A stretch of 64,000 nt of DNA from an uncultured Candidatus Entotheonella sp. (lineage in GTDB: Bacteria > Tectomicrobia > Entotheonellia > Entotheonellales > Entotheonellaceae), in the NCBI GenBank assembly GCA_958295825.1, contig OY282375.1:3519489-3583488 (forward strand). The letters are read 5' to 3'. The position numbers and the translations under genes are program-made. Within the stretch, counting starts at the first letter, position 1, and every line of letters starts with the position of its first letter. Positions 37,848 to 48,854 of the stretch are shown one piece after another. Below the pieces are notes generated by a model. That model saw nothing but the letters and a program-made list of their open reading frames with translations, was not told where the DNA came from and made no database searches.

Positions 37848-38034
37848 CGGTTGATACTCCTAGGTAGCCGTAAGAGGCAGTCATAAGAATTTTTCGAGAT
37901 AACACCAATAAATGTATGTTACGGCGTTCGTTACCTAAGCTATAATGTTTTGATGACAGCTTTTGTAGGGAGATTTAACCACCGTTCTAACGGTGCAACG
38001 TATGAACTTCTGCAGGTCTCGCCTTGGTAACTAC

Positions 38035-38730
38035 TCACAGCGCCAATTTACCCTGGCGGAATTCGACCGAATGATCTTTTTCGAAGGAATCCGATGAAAT
38101 CCTATCTATAAAATCACGCTGCGATCGAAGGGCTTCATTTAGTACGTTACGTTTCAATAAGGAAACCAACAATGCGCAAGTGCGGGCTTGGCAGTTGACT
38201 GACTTCTGCGGGTTGAATTCAATATCAGTGAAACCTCTATAAGAATACAATCTCTTTAGGAAATCCTGATGTGGTCTTAAAGCAGAAAGATACAACCAGT
38301 CATAGAATGCTGTTTTTGGTACTAATGGCCATTTTTCACCAAAATAATCGAAGCATTTAAGTGGTCCGGATTTTCTCAATCTCATATCTCTTTTGGCAGC
38401 CCTACTATCTTTCTCATATATGTCTCTGTAAGGGCCTCCGATTTCAAATACCTTGCTTCCTTGATATGCTGCTTCAACACTAATTTCACCAATTTCTGTT
38501 TTAATCTTTAAATTAAATGCACTCAATCTTTGACCCAATACATCCTCAGATTTTGTTGATATTTCTAATAAAGGGTAGAACCCTTTATTTTTGGCAGATT
38601 CATGTAGGGCTAGTATATTCCTCTTCTTCTGAATCGAAGAAAAGCCAGGGAACCATGTGAAATGTACCAACACTTCTTTAACCAGATGGTCGGGTTCAGA
38701 AATAGATATATATACTGGTCGCTTAGCCAT
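38035..38730 (-). CDS. NADAR-domain antitoxin associated with DarT1
   Basis: The 231-residue protein matches the 'DarT1-associated NADAR antitoxin' family. Seen segments are VHFTWFPGFSSIQKKRNILALHE, EISTKSEDVLGQRLSAFNL, FQGSKVFEIGGPYRDIYEKDS, PKTAFYDWLYLSAL and FTDIEFNPQKSVNCQARTCALLV. NADAR enzymes remove ADP-ribose from guanine, undoing DarT1 damage. ATG 38730 overlaps the toxin's 3' end by 8 bp; an in-frame start at 38754 would add 8 residues. The gene is clearly richer in A+T than the nuo genes on both sides, a sign of transfer. Confidence 0.8.
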   Translation of the reverse strand: MAKRPVYISISEPDHLVKEVLVHFTWFPGFSSIQKKRNILALHESAKNKGFYPLLEISTKSEDVLGQRLSAFNLKIKTEIGEISVEAAYQGSKVFEIGGPYRDIYEKDSRAAKRDMRLRKSGPLKCFDYFGEKWPLVPKTAFYDWLYLSALRPHQDFLKRLYSYRGFTDIEFNPQKSVNCQARTCALLVSLLKRNVLNEALRSQRDFIDRISSDSFEKDHSVEFRQGKLAL

Positions 38731-39244
38731 TTTTGAGATCCAATATCTGATCAATTGGAATGATGTCAGGAATGAGTATTTCCGATTTAATCGCCGCTTG
38801 TCGTCTTACCTGAACATCGGGATCTTTCCAATCCATATGGATAAACAATACCTCAAAATCAATTTGCTCCTTTGCTTCCTCAGCATTGAGTATAGCCACT
38901 CCAGATTTGTTGGAAACATCGGAGCAAAATCGTACTCCTTCCCCCAAAAGTACAGAGGGACGGATTTTCAACCATATCGGGTCGGGGATTCTTCCTTCCT
39001 GCTTAGCACGAAAAAGCATGGGGTGATCATCAACAAAAGCTAAGTGAACGTATTTGTGCACGCTCTTCCTTCTATCCGCGTCGTGACTCCATTGATTCCC
39101 ACCTGGCACAGGTATCTCAACGTGCCGCCTTTTTGCCTCAGCTAGAGAGAGCAAGCCTTGGTGTTTCTTGATCAATTCAAGGTTTGATCGGTCAGTAAAA
39201 TGCCAGACACCATCGATCTTGTACGTATCAAGTATTGTTTTCAT
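38723..39244 (-). CDS. darT: DarT-family DNA ADP-ribosyltransferase toxin (DUF4433, DarT1-like)
   Basis: DarT toxins attach ADP-ribose from NAD+ to DNA bases; the DarT1 group modifies guanine. The 173-residue protein has the NAD-binding opening GVWHFTDRSNL, the LLSLAEAKRR loop, VPGGNQWSHDADRR, YVHLAFVDDHPM, DVSNKSGVAIL and the probable catalytic Glu131 in IDFEVLFIH. It is followed by its NADAR antitoxin with an 8-bp overlap. GAGG lies a few bases before the ATG. The A+T-rich composition contrasts with the flanking nuoF and nuoH. Toxin-antitoxin or phage-defence function is inferred from the family. Confidence 0.82.
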   Translation of the reverse strand: MKTILDTYKIDGVWHFTDRSNLELIKKHQGLLSLAEAKRRHVEIPVPGGNQWSHDADRRKSVHKYVHLAFVDDHPMLFRAKQEGRIPDPIWLKIRPSVLLGEGVRFCSDVSNKSGVAILNAEEAKEQIDFEVLFIHMDWKDPDVQVRRQAAIKSEILIPDIIPIDQILDLKNG

Positions 39245-39377
39245 AGTATGTCCTCATGACATCGCATTCTGGAGGGAAGCCGGTATGGAAAGGTTGCAAC
39301 CACACGACGGTCCACGAACTCTGTCTTCCACCCGAATGGCAATGGGCAGCCTTTCCTGATAAATGGTGACAAATCTT

Positions 39378-40655
<1,278 letters not shown>

Positions 40656-40657
40656 GC

Positions 40658-41140
40658 TCACTCTCCGCTGCTTTTCTGTTGCAGCAGTTCGTCCAGTTTT
40701 TCCTCGCTCACGTTGCCGTGTAGTTCGTCGTTCACGTACAGCATCGGCGCCTTGTCGCAGGCCGCCATGCACTCGACACCGCGCAGGGTGAACCGTCCGT
40801 CCGGCGTCGTCTGCCCCACCTCGATGCCAAGCTGCTGCTCGGCGCGCCGCAAGAGGCGCCGGGCGCCCTTCAGCGAGCACGACAGGTTGAAACAAATGTG
40901 TACCTCGCAGGCGCCCTGCGGCTCGGTCGGAAACATGGTGTAGAACGTTGCCACGCCCTTCACGTCCACCATCGGCACCTGCAGCAGGTCGGCCACCGCC
41001 TGGCACACCTCGTCGTCGAGATACGGAAACTCCTGCGTCGCCAGGTGCAGCGCCGGCAGCATCACGGCGCGCGGTGTCGGATAGCGTTTGATCAACTGCG
41101 TGATGCGAGTCTGGGCGGCCTCGGAGAGTTGCACGGCCAT
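40658..41140 (-). CDS. nuoE: NADH-quinone oxidoreductase subunit E ([2Fe-2S])
   Basis: NuoE carries the N1a [2Fe-2S] cluster beside NuoF. The 160-residue thioredoxin-like protein has VKGVATFYTMF, the first cysteine pair in CFNLSCSLKGA and the second in VECMAACDKAPM. It lies immediately upstream of nuoF. The gap before it (41141-41275) holds an imperfectly understood 14-bp inverted repeat and separates it from the VWA gene. Confidence 0.95.
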   Translation of the reverse strand: MAVQLSEAAQTRITQLIKRYPTPRAVMLPALHLATQEFPYLDDEVCQAVADLLQVPMVDVKGVATFYTMFPTEPQGACEVHICFNLSCSLKGARRLLRRAEQQLGIEVGQTTPDGRFTLRGVECMAACDKAPMLYVNDELHGNVSEEKLDELLQQKSSGE

Positions 41141-41163
41141 GGCGCGGTCGTCCTCCCTGAATG

Positions 41164-41285
41164 CAGTTTCTAGTGGTTAGAATGATACAAAAAGAACCGT
41201 CATTTTTAGCGACCCGGCGCAAGATCATTGCCGCTCGGATCGGAAAATAGGGTTCGAAATGATCGATTTATACCACTAGAAACTG
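41164..41285. repeat. 14-bp perfect inverted repeat flanking a 94-bp spacer
   Basis: CAGTTTCTAGTGGT (41164-41177) and ACCACTAGAAACTG (41272-41285) are exact reverse complements. One arm covers the last codons and stop of the VWA gene; the other lies 24 bp before nuoE in transcription order. The core TAGTGGT/ACCACTA belongs to the dispersed CCACTA-type repeats in this window. It could be a small non-autonomous element or a transcription end. Confidence 0.55.
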
Positions 41286-43045
41286 AGACGAAACGGCAAA
41301 TAGATGTTGCTGCCCGGGATCTCTATCTCGACGTAGTGGTACGTCCTCCATCCTCGATTGAAGCTGAAGCTGCCGCCTTGCGCCAGGACCGACCATGTCG
41401 TCCGATAGAACCGGCCGGCCCCGGACAGATACGGACCCAGCGCCCCGTAGTAGGAGATGAGCCGCCGCACGTCGGTAGCGTAGGTCAGCGAGCCTCCCGT
41501 CTCTCCCGCCATCCTCGACAGGACTCTGATGTCCACGCCTCTCGAGAGAGCAACGGTATGGAGCGGAACGTTCCGCTGCTTGGCGTACTGGATGACGTTG
41601 CTGAGCGTCGTGCTGCTGGCGGTGTCTTTTCCATCGGTAAAGACAATCACCACGTGGTTCGTGTTGTTCGCATAGGCGTCCGTCTCCCGGACAGCGTTCC
41701 TGCTGGCGTCATAGAGAGGCGTGCCGCCGTCCTCCGTGTCGGCCAGACTGTCGAGCGTTCCGAAAAACGCGGACCGGCTGCTGCTGAACCGCTGACCATT
41801 TTTGGTTGTCCATGTGGTCGTGGGGCTGTACGGCAACTGGCCGTTGGAGGCGAACGCCATCAGCCCGACCTCGTCGCCAGCGCCGAGGTTGCGAATGAAC
41901 TCCTTCGCGGCGTCGATGCGCGCGTCGGTTGGGTCGCTGCTCGTAATGCTCCCGCTTTGGTCGAGCAGGAACATCGCAGAGTACGGGCCCGCGTTCTGCT
42001 GCTGGTAGAGTTGGACGTCGGTGAGGCTGTAGTCCAGATGGGTGCCGGTCGATCCGAGCTCGCCATCGTCGATCGTAAAATCGGTGTCGCCGAGGGTCAG
42101 GAGCTCCGAATCGGACACGTCGAGGGTGAACGTCGCCGACTGGCTCGTAGAGCTCGTGACGTCGGCCTCAAGAACGCCGCCCGACGGCGGCGGAAACCCG
42201 AGGGCTTCACCGAGGTTCTCGGTCGCCGCGAACCAGTAGGAGGTAACAGTGTAGGCGATGTCCAGAATCTCGTGGTCCCCGTCCGTGGCGTCCTTGAAGG
42301 AACTCCATTGCGCGATCCGCTGGTGGGGCCCCGACGCTAGCTTGGTCATCACCACCACCCAGGTGCCGTTGCCGTAGTACCACTCGGTAATGTCGTATCC
42401 GTTGCCCCAGTTCTCTCCGATGAAGGTCGACGGAAAGCTGCTCGAGGTGGTGTACACTTGGTCACCGAACGACGGGACTTTGGAGCTGACCACAGCCCAC
42501 AGTCCGCCTCCGTACGCGACGTCGGTGATGTGGTATCCGAGGTTGCGGTGTTCCTGCAGCTCCGAAGAGAGCGACGTTGTTGTGGACCATTGCTGGGGCC
42601 AGTCCAACCCGTCGCTGCTCACCACGAGCCACGCTCCGTTGGAGTAGGCGACCTCCGTGACATACTTCCCGAGATCCCATTGCTCCCTGATGAAAGTCTC
42701 GGGCCAGGACGAGCTCGCGCCGCTGTGGGCCTGACTCTCGTATCCGGAGCGGCTCGACATCACCACCGTCCAGCCTCTGCTGCTGCCGGTGACTGAGGTG
42801 ATGCGCAGTCCCACTTCCCAAGCGTCCACGATCGCCTGCGCCGGCACGCTGGTCGAGGATCTGACGGAGACGTTCGTGGCCTGGGCGCCCAGATCGACGG
42901 GCGCGACAGCGACCGTCGCGAGGAGGACGAAGGCGCCCACGGCGCGGCGGGCGCATTCCGCGTACCCTCGTCCCTCGACCAACCTACCTTGGATGGAAAT
43001 ATAATTTCCGATACTATCCTTAGCTACTAACCACTTTCCACTCAT
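41276..43045 (-). CDS. Exported von Willebrand factor A domain protein with WVVV-type repeats
   Basis: The protein starts with a signal peptide (GAFVLLATVAVAPVDLGAQA). About five repeats resembling DUF7477 follow, each with a core like YGNGTWVVVMTK or GGLWAVVSSK. The C-terminal VWA domain has the metal-site motif AMFLLDQSGSITSSD, then VIVFTDGKDTAS. It is probably a surface or periplasmic adhesion or binding protein, unrelated to complex I despite lying between nuoCD and nuoE. The start is uncertain: ATG 43045 lies in a CCACT-type repeat, an upstream frame reaches 43078, and a TTG at 42982 next to AAGGTAGG would give a cleaner signal peptide. Confidence 0.75.
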   Translation of the reverse strand: MSGKWLVAKDSIGNYISIQGRLVEGRGYAECARRAVGAFVLLATVAVAPVDLGAQATNVSVRSSTSVPAQAIVDAWEVGLRITSVTGSSRGWTVVMSSRSGYESQAHSGASSSWPETFIREQWDLGKYVTEVAYSNGAWLVVSSDGLDWPQQWSTTTSLSSELQEHRNLGYHITDVAYGGGLWAVVSSKVPSFGDQVYTTSSSFPSTFIGENWGNGYDITEWYYGNGTWVVVMTKLASGPHQRIAQWSSFKDATDGDHEILDIAYTVTSYWFAATENLGEALGFPPPSGGVLEADVTSSTSQSATFTLDVSDSELLTLGDTDFTIDDGELGSTGTHLDYSLTDVQLYQQQNAGPYSAMFLLDQSGSITSSDPTDARIDAAKEFIRNLGAGDEVGLMAFASNGQLPYSPTTTWTTKNGQRFSSSRSAFFGTLDSLADTEDGGTPLYDASRNAVRETDAYANNTNHVVIVFTDGKDTASSTTLSNVIQYAKQRNVPLHTVALSRGVDIRVLSRMAGETGGSLTYATDVRRLISYYGALGPYLSGAGRFYRTTWSVLAQGGSFSFNRGWRTYHYVEIEIPGSNIYLPFRLSF

Positions 43046-43055
43046 CACTGCCCTT

Positions 43056-44765
<1,710 letters not shown>

Positions 44766-44779
44766 GTCTTCCCCCGGCA

Positions 44780-45130
44780 TCAGCTCCACTCCAGCGCACC
44801 GCGCCGCCAGGCGTACACGAAGGCCACCGTCAGTAGCCCCAGGAATACCAGCATGGCGATAAACCCGGCCACGTCGAGCCGCCGAAACATCACGGCCCAC
44901 GGATAGAGAAACGCCACCTCGATGTCGAACACGATGAACAGCATGGCGATGACCGAAAACTTGACGGAGAATTGCCGCCGCGGCTGCGAAATCTGATCCA
45001 TGCCGCACTCGAACGGCTCCGACTTCACCGGCGTCGGGCGCCGCGGCCCGAACAGGCGCGACAGGCTGAGCATCAGTGCGCACACCAGGCCGGCCAAGAC
45101 GAAGGTGATGAGCAACGGCAACATGTTCAT
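44780..45130 (-). CDS. nuoA: NADH-quinone oxidoreductase subunit A
   Basis: This is a three-helix membrane subunit at the junction of the two arms. The 116 residues include the loop PFECGMDQISQPRRQFSVKF with the conserved Cys and the IVFDIEVAFLYPWAV helix. It overlaps nuoM copy 2 upstream by 4 bp (ATGA) and directly precedes nuoCD; nuoB, usually between A and C, is absent. Confidence 0.96.
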   Translation of the reverse strand: MNMLPLLITFVLAGLVCALMLSLSRLFGPRRPTPVKSEPFECGMDQISQPRRQFSVKFSVIAMLFIVFDIEVAFLYPWAVMFRRLDVAGFIAMLVFLGLLTVAFVYAWRRGALEWS

Positions 45131-46698
45131 GGCGTTTGTCCTTCTGAAACCAGTGGCCGGTCGCTGGTGGCTGGCAAAAGCAAAGGCTGATCACTGGCCA
45201 CCAGTCCCTGACCACTGCCTCTGCGCACCTGTTCCAGCAAGTGGGTGGAGGCGGCGTCGGTCGGACGCAGGAACGTGCTCGGATAAATGCCGATCCAGAA
45301 CATCAGCAGCACCAGCGGCGCCAGCAGCGTGATCTCCCGCGCCGACAGATCGCGCAGGCTGCGGTTCGCCTCGTGCGTCACCTCGCCGTACATGACCCGC
45401 TGGTACATCCACAGCATGTAGACGGCGCTCAGGATCATGCCGAGGGCGGCCACCACCGCGAAGCCGCGGTTGAACTCGAAGGCGCCGAGCAGGATGAGGA
45501 ATTCGCCCACAAAGCCATTCAACCCCGGCAGGCCGATGGAGGCGAACATCACCACCAGGAAGAACACCGCGAAGACCGGCATCTGCCGCCACAGGCCGCC
45601 GTAATCGGCGATCAGCCGGGTGTGACGGCGGTCGTAGATCATGCCGACCAGCAGAAACAGCGCGCCGGTGGTGAGGCCGTGATTGACCATTTGCAGGATG
45701 CCGCCCTGCAAGCCGGCCAAGTTGCCGGCGAAAATGCCGAGCATCACCAGACCCAGGTGACTGACGCTGGAATAGGCAACCAGCCGCTTGATGTCCGGCT
45801 GCACCATGGCGACCAGGGCGCCGTACAGGATGCCGATGACCGCCAGCACTGAAATCAGCGGCGCGAACGCGGTGGCAGCGGCGGGAAACAGCGGCAGGCA
45901 AAAGCGGATAAAGCCGTAGCCGCCCATCTTCAGCAACACCCCGGCCAAGATGACGCTGCCGGCCGTCGGCGCCTCCGTGTGGGCGTCGGGCAGCCAGGTG
46001 TGAAAGGGGAACAGCGGTACTTTGATGGCGAAGCTCAGGAAGAAGGCCATGAAGAGGAGCTTCTGCTGCTGCAGCGACAGGTCGAGGGCGAAGAAGTCGA
46101 ACAGATCAAAAGAGCGCGCGCCGCCCTGCTGCAGGTGCAGGACGTGCAGGGCCAGAATCGCCACCAGCATCAGGGCGCTGCCGGCCATGGTGTAGAGGAT
46201 GAATTTCACCGTCGCGTACAGGCGGTTTTCACCGCCCCACATGCCGATCATCAGGTACATGGGGATCAGCATCGCTTCCCAGAAGATGAAGAACAAAAAG
46301 AGGTCGAGCGCCACGAACGCGCCCAGCATGCTGGTTTCCAGGACCAGCATGAGGACGGCGAATTCCTTCATCTTGGTGGCGATGCTCTGCCAGGCGCCCA
46401 GCAGCGCAATCGGCGACAGCAGCGTCGTCAGCACGAACAGCGGCAGGCTGATGCCGTCGATGCCGACGTGGTAGGTGATGCCCAGTCCGCCGATCCAGTC
46501 CGCCTGCTCGCTGAACTGCATACCCGGCAGGCTGCTGTCGAACGCCGCGTACAGCACCACCGAAACGGCGAACGTCACCAGCATGACGCCCAGCGTCCAG
46601 CCCCACATCAACGCCTCGCGCCGGCGTGGCAGCACCAGCAGCACGATGGCGCCCAGCAGGGGCAGGAACACGACGGTACTGAGAAACGGCCAAGTCAT
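45127..46698 (-). CDS. nuoM: NADH-quinone oxidoreductase subunit M (copy 2)
   Basis: The 523-residue antiporter-like subunit has FIFWEAMLIPMYLMIGMWGG, FHTWLPDAHTEAPTAGSVILAGVLLKMGGYG and RLVAYSSVSHLGLVML. The last 30 or so residues (RRGSGQGLVASDQPLLLPATSDRPLVSEG) are not family-like. They are encoded by a CCAGTGGCC/CCACTG-rich repeat (45132-45230) that has become part of the gene. It overlaps nuoA by 4 bp and follows nuoL copy 2. Confidence 0.95.
   Translation of the reverse strand: MTWPFLSTVVFLPLLGAIVLLVLPRRREALMWGWTLGVMLVTFAVSVVLYAAFDSSLPGMQFSEQADWIGGLGITYHVGIDGISLPLFVLTTLLSPIALLGAWQSIATKMKEFAVLMLVLETSMLGAFVALDLFLFFIFWEAMLIPMYLMIGMWGGENRLYATVKFILYTMAGSALMLVAILALHVLHLQQGGARSFDLFDFFALDLSLQQQKLLFMAFFLSFAIKVPLFPFHTWLPDAHTEAPTAGSVILAGVLLKMGGYGFIRFCLPLFPAAATAFAPLISVLAVIGILYGALVAMVQPDIKRLVAYSSVSHLGLVMLGIFAGNLAGLQGGILQMVNHGLTTGALFLLVGMIYDRRHTRLIADYGGLWRQMPVFAVFFLVVMFASIGLPGLNGFVGEFLILLGAFEFNRGFAVVAALGMILSAVYMLWMYQRVMYGEVTHEANRSLRDLSAREITLLAPLVLLMFWIGIYPSTFLRPTDAASTHLLEQVRRGSGQGLVASDQPLLLPATSDRPLVSEGQTP
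45132..45230. repeat. CCACTG-type dispersed repeat forming the NuoM copy 2 C-terminus
   Basis: The stretch contains ACCAGTGGCC, GCTGGTGGCTGG, TCACTGGCCACCAGTCC and TGACCACTG. It resembles the CCACTAACCACT-type repeats near 43020, 55030-55185 and 57880. Here it is translated as the tail of NuoM and ends one codon before nuoA. Confidence 0.6.
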
Positions 46699-46749
46699 GC
46701 AGAAACCTTAATAGGGGTGAAATGCCGAATGGCACAGCGCCAATCCGAC

Positions 46750-48675
46750 CTACTGTACGAGCCCCCAGAACACGACGATGGCACCCACCACCAGCATCAG
46801 GGCATAGGTACGGGCGTAGCCGGTTTGCAGGGTGCTCAGAAATTCGCCATCCAAGCGCACGATGCGCCCAATGCCATTCACGATGCGATCGATGAAGCCG
46901 GTGTCGAAGGCCCGCCACAATCCGTTGTTCGACAACCGGTAAATCGGCCCTACGAACACGCGCGCGTAGAACTCATCCACGTACCAGGTATTGACCAGCA
47001 GGTCGTACGTCGCCTGCCAGCGGGTCCGCCACTGCTCCGGGAGCTGCGGCTCGCGCACGTAGAAGCGATACGCCAAGCGCCAGCCCGCTGCGGCAACAGC
47101 CAGCGACACTACCATCAACAGGATGTCCACGAAGGAAAAGATGTGCGGGTGCGCCGCCGCCTCGAATACCGGCTCCAGCCAACGGTGCAGCATGCCGTGC
47201 TCGGGCGGAAAGCCGAGCACCACGCCGCCGAGAGCGGACAGCAGGGCCAGCAGCATCAGCGGCACGCGCATGGCACCGGGCGCTTCGTGCACGTGCGCTG
47301 CCACGTCCGGCTCGACTCGTGAGTCGCCGTAGAAGGTCATGTACAGCAGCCGGAACATGTAGAACGCCGTCATGAACGCCGCCACCGACGCCGCCAGCCA
47401 TCCCAGCCAGCCCACACCGTCGGCCTTCATGGCGCTAGCCAAAATCTCGTCCTTGCTCCAGAACCCGGCGAAGGGAAAAATGCCGGCAATCGCCAGGGTG
47501 GCCGTGGCCATGGTCCAGTGCGTGGTCGGCAACGCCTGCCGCAGGCCGCCCATGCGCCGCATGTCCTGCTCGCCGCCCAGGGCGTGAATGACGCTGCCGG
47601 CGCCCAGGAACAACAGCGCTTTGAAAAAGGCATGGGTCACCAAGTGAAAGATGGCCGCGGCGTAGGCGCCGACGCCAAGCGCGAAGACCATAAACCCCAG
47701 TTGGCTGACCGTCGAATACGCCAGCACCCGCTTGATGTCCGTGGCTACCAGCGCCATGGAGGCCGCAAACAACGCCGTGAGCACGCCCACCACGGCGACC
47801 ACTTCCAGGGCCATCGGCGCCATGTCGTACAGCAGCGCCGAGCGCGCCATCATGTACACCCCGGCGGTGACCATCGTCGCCGCGTGGATCAGCGCGCTGA
47901 CCGGCGTCGGACCCTCCATGGCGTCCGGCAGCCAGACGTGCAGCGGCAACTGCGCCGATTTGCCGACGGCGCCCATGAACAACAGCAGCGCAATGGCCGT
48001 CAGCACCGCCGTGCCCGCCGGCCCATGCTCCTCCCCGTGGGAGGACTTAACCCCTTCAAGCTGGTGCTGCACCTCGAGGAAATCAACGCTCTGGAAGGTA
48101 ACAAACAATAGTAAGACCGCCAGGACGAAGCCGACGTCCCCTACCCTGTTGACCACGAAAGCCTTCTTGCCGGCGTCGCTGGCGCTCTGCCGCGTGTACC
48201 AGAAGCCGATCAGCAGGTAGGAGCACAGTCCCACGCCTTCCCAGCCGACGAACATCAGCAGGTAATTGTCCGCCATCACCAGGATAAGCATGGCGCCGAC
48301 GAACAGGTTCAGGTAGGTGAAGTAGCGCCCCTGGTCCTCGTCGTCGTGCATGTAGGCGGTGGAATAGACGTGCACTAGCAGGCCGACGCCGCTGACCACC
48401 AGCATCATGGTGCAGGAGAGGCCGTCGATCAGCAGGCCCACCGAGGTGCTGTACGCCCCGGAAGCAATCCAGGTGAAGTAGGTGACGTGGTGCAGGGGCT
48501 CTGGGCGAGAAATCAAGGCAATGGCGGTTGCCAGGGAAAGGAGGAAGGACAGCCCGACGGCGGCGATAGCGATCTGGCCCACGGTTTCATGGCGATACCG
48601 CCTGCCGAAGAAGCCATTCAGCACGGCGCCCGCTAATGGGCAAAGCGGCACCAGCCAAGCGCTGTCGAGCATCAT
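46750..48675 (-). CDS. nuoL: NADH-quinone oxidoreductase subunit L (copy 2)
   Basis: The 641-residue distal antiporter-like subunit has LMFVGWEGVGLCSYLLIGFWYTRQSASDAGKKAF, the LPDAMEGPTPVSALIHAATMVTAGVYMMARSA block and RVLAYSTVSQLGFMVF, plus the C-terminal lateral-helix region. It is the first gene of the whole minus-strand nuo cluster. A GGGGAG site precedes its ATG, and an 8-bp hairpin and a strong promoter match lie upstream. Confidence 0.95.
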   Translation of the reverse strand: MMLDSAWLVPLCPLAGAVLNGFFGRRYRHETVGQIAIAAVGLSFLLSLATAIALISRPEPLHHVTYFTWIASGAYSTSVGLLIDGLSCTMMLVVSGVGLLVHVYSTAYMHDDEDQGRYFTYLNLFVGAMLILVMADNYLLMFVGWEGVGLCSYLLIGFWYTRQSASDAGKKAFVVNRVGDVGFVLAVLLLFVTFQSVDFLEVQHQLEGVKSSHGEEHGPAGTAVLTAIALLLFMGAVGKSAQLPLHVWLPDAMEGPTPVSALIHAATMVTAGVYMMARSALLYDMAPMALEVVAVVGVLTALFAASMALVATDIKRVLAYSTVSQLGFMVFALGVGAYAAAIFHLVTHAFFKALLFLGAGSVIHALGGEQDMRRMGGLRQALPTTHWTMATATLAIAGIFPFAGFWSKDEILASAMKADGVGWLGWLAASVAAFMTAFYMFRLLYMTFYGDSRVEPDVAAHVHEAPGAMRVPLMLLALLSALGGVVLGFPPEHGMLHRWLEPVFEAAAHPHIFSFVDILLMVVSLAVAAAGWRLAYRFYVREPQLPEQWRTRWQATYDLLVNTWYVDEFYARVFVGPIYRLSNNGLWRAFDTGFIDRIVNGIGRIVRLDGEFLSTLQTGYARTYALMLVVGAIVVFWGLVQ

Positions 48676-48691
48676 TTGCTCCCCGCGAAAC

Positions 48692-48711
48692 TGCCGGGCG
48701 GCGGCCCGGCA
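48692..48711 (-). promoter_or_regulatory. 8-bp hairpin in the nuoL leader
   Basis: TGCCGGGC (48692-48699) and GCCCGGCA (48704-48711) are exact reverse complements around a 4-nt loop, 17-36 nt upstream of the nuoL start codon. It is close to the ribosome-binding site without covering it. It may stabilise or gate the nuo mRNA; this is inference. Confidence 0.45.
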
Positions 48712-48804
48712 TGCACATCGAATTCAGCGGCGTGAGGTGCGAAAAGAAGAGCGTCTTGCGGGGTAGTCATCCAGCAGGATGGTTGGACCGCGTGTCGGGA
48801 GCGA

Positions 48805-48834
48805 ATGGTATCAGAGCCTATTTAGGGGTGTCAA
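48805..48834 (-). promoter_or_regulatory. Predicted promoter of the nuo cluster
   Basis: On the minus strand TTGACA (48829-48834) lies 18 bp from TACCAT (48805-48810), preceded by TGA, an extended -10 context. The predicted start near 48798 leaves a leader of about 120 nt before nuoL copy 2. It lies just after the PHP gene stop on the same strand. Confidence 0.55.
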
Positions 48835-48854
48835 TGACGGTAAGGCCGACGGCG

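Noticed and set aside
37980..37995. CACCGTT-CT-AACGGTG palindrome between nuoH and the NADAR gene
   Set aside because: The 2-nt centre is too tight for an RNA hairpin and no U-tract follows; it could be an operator but nothing supports a specific role.
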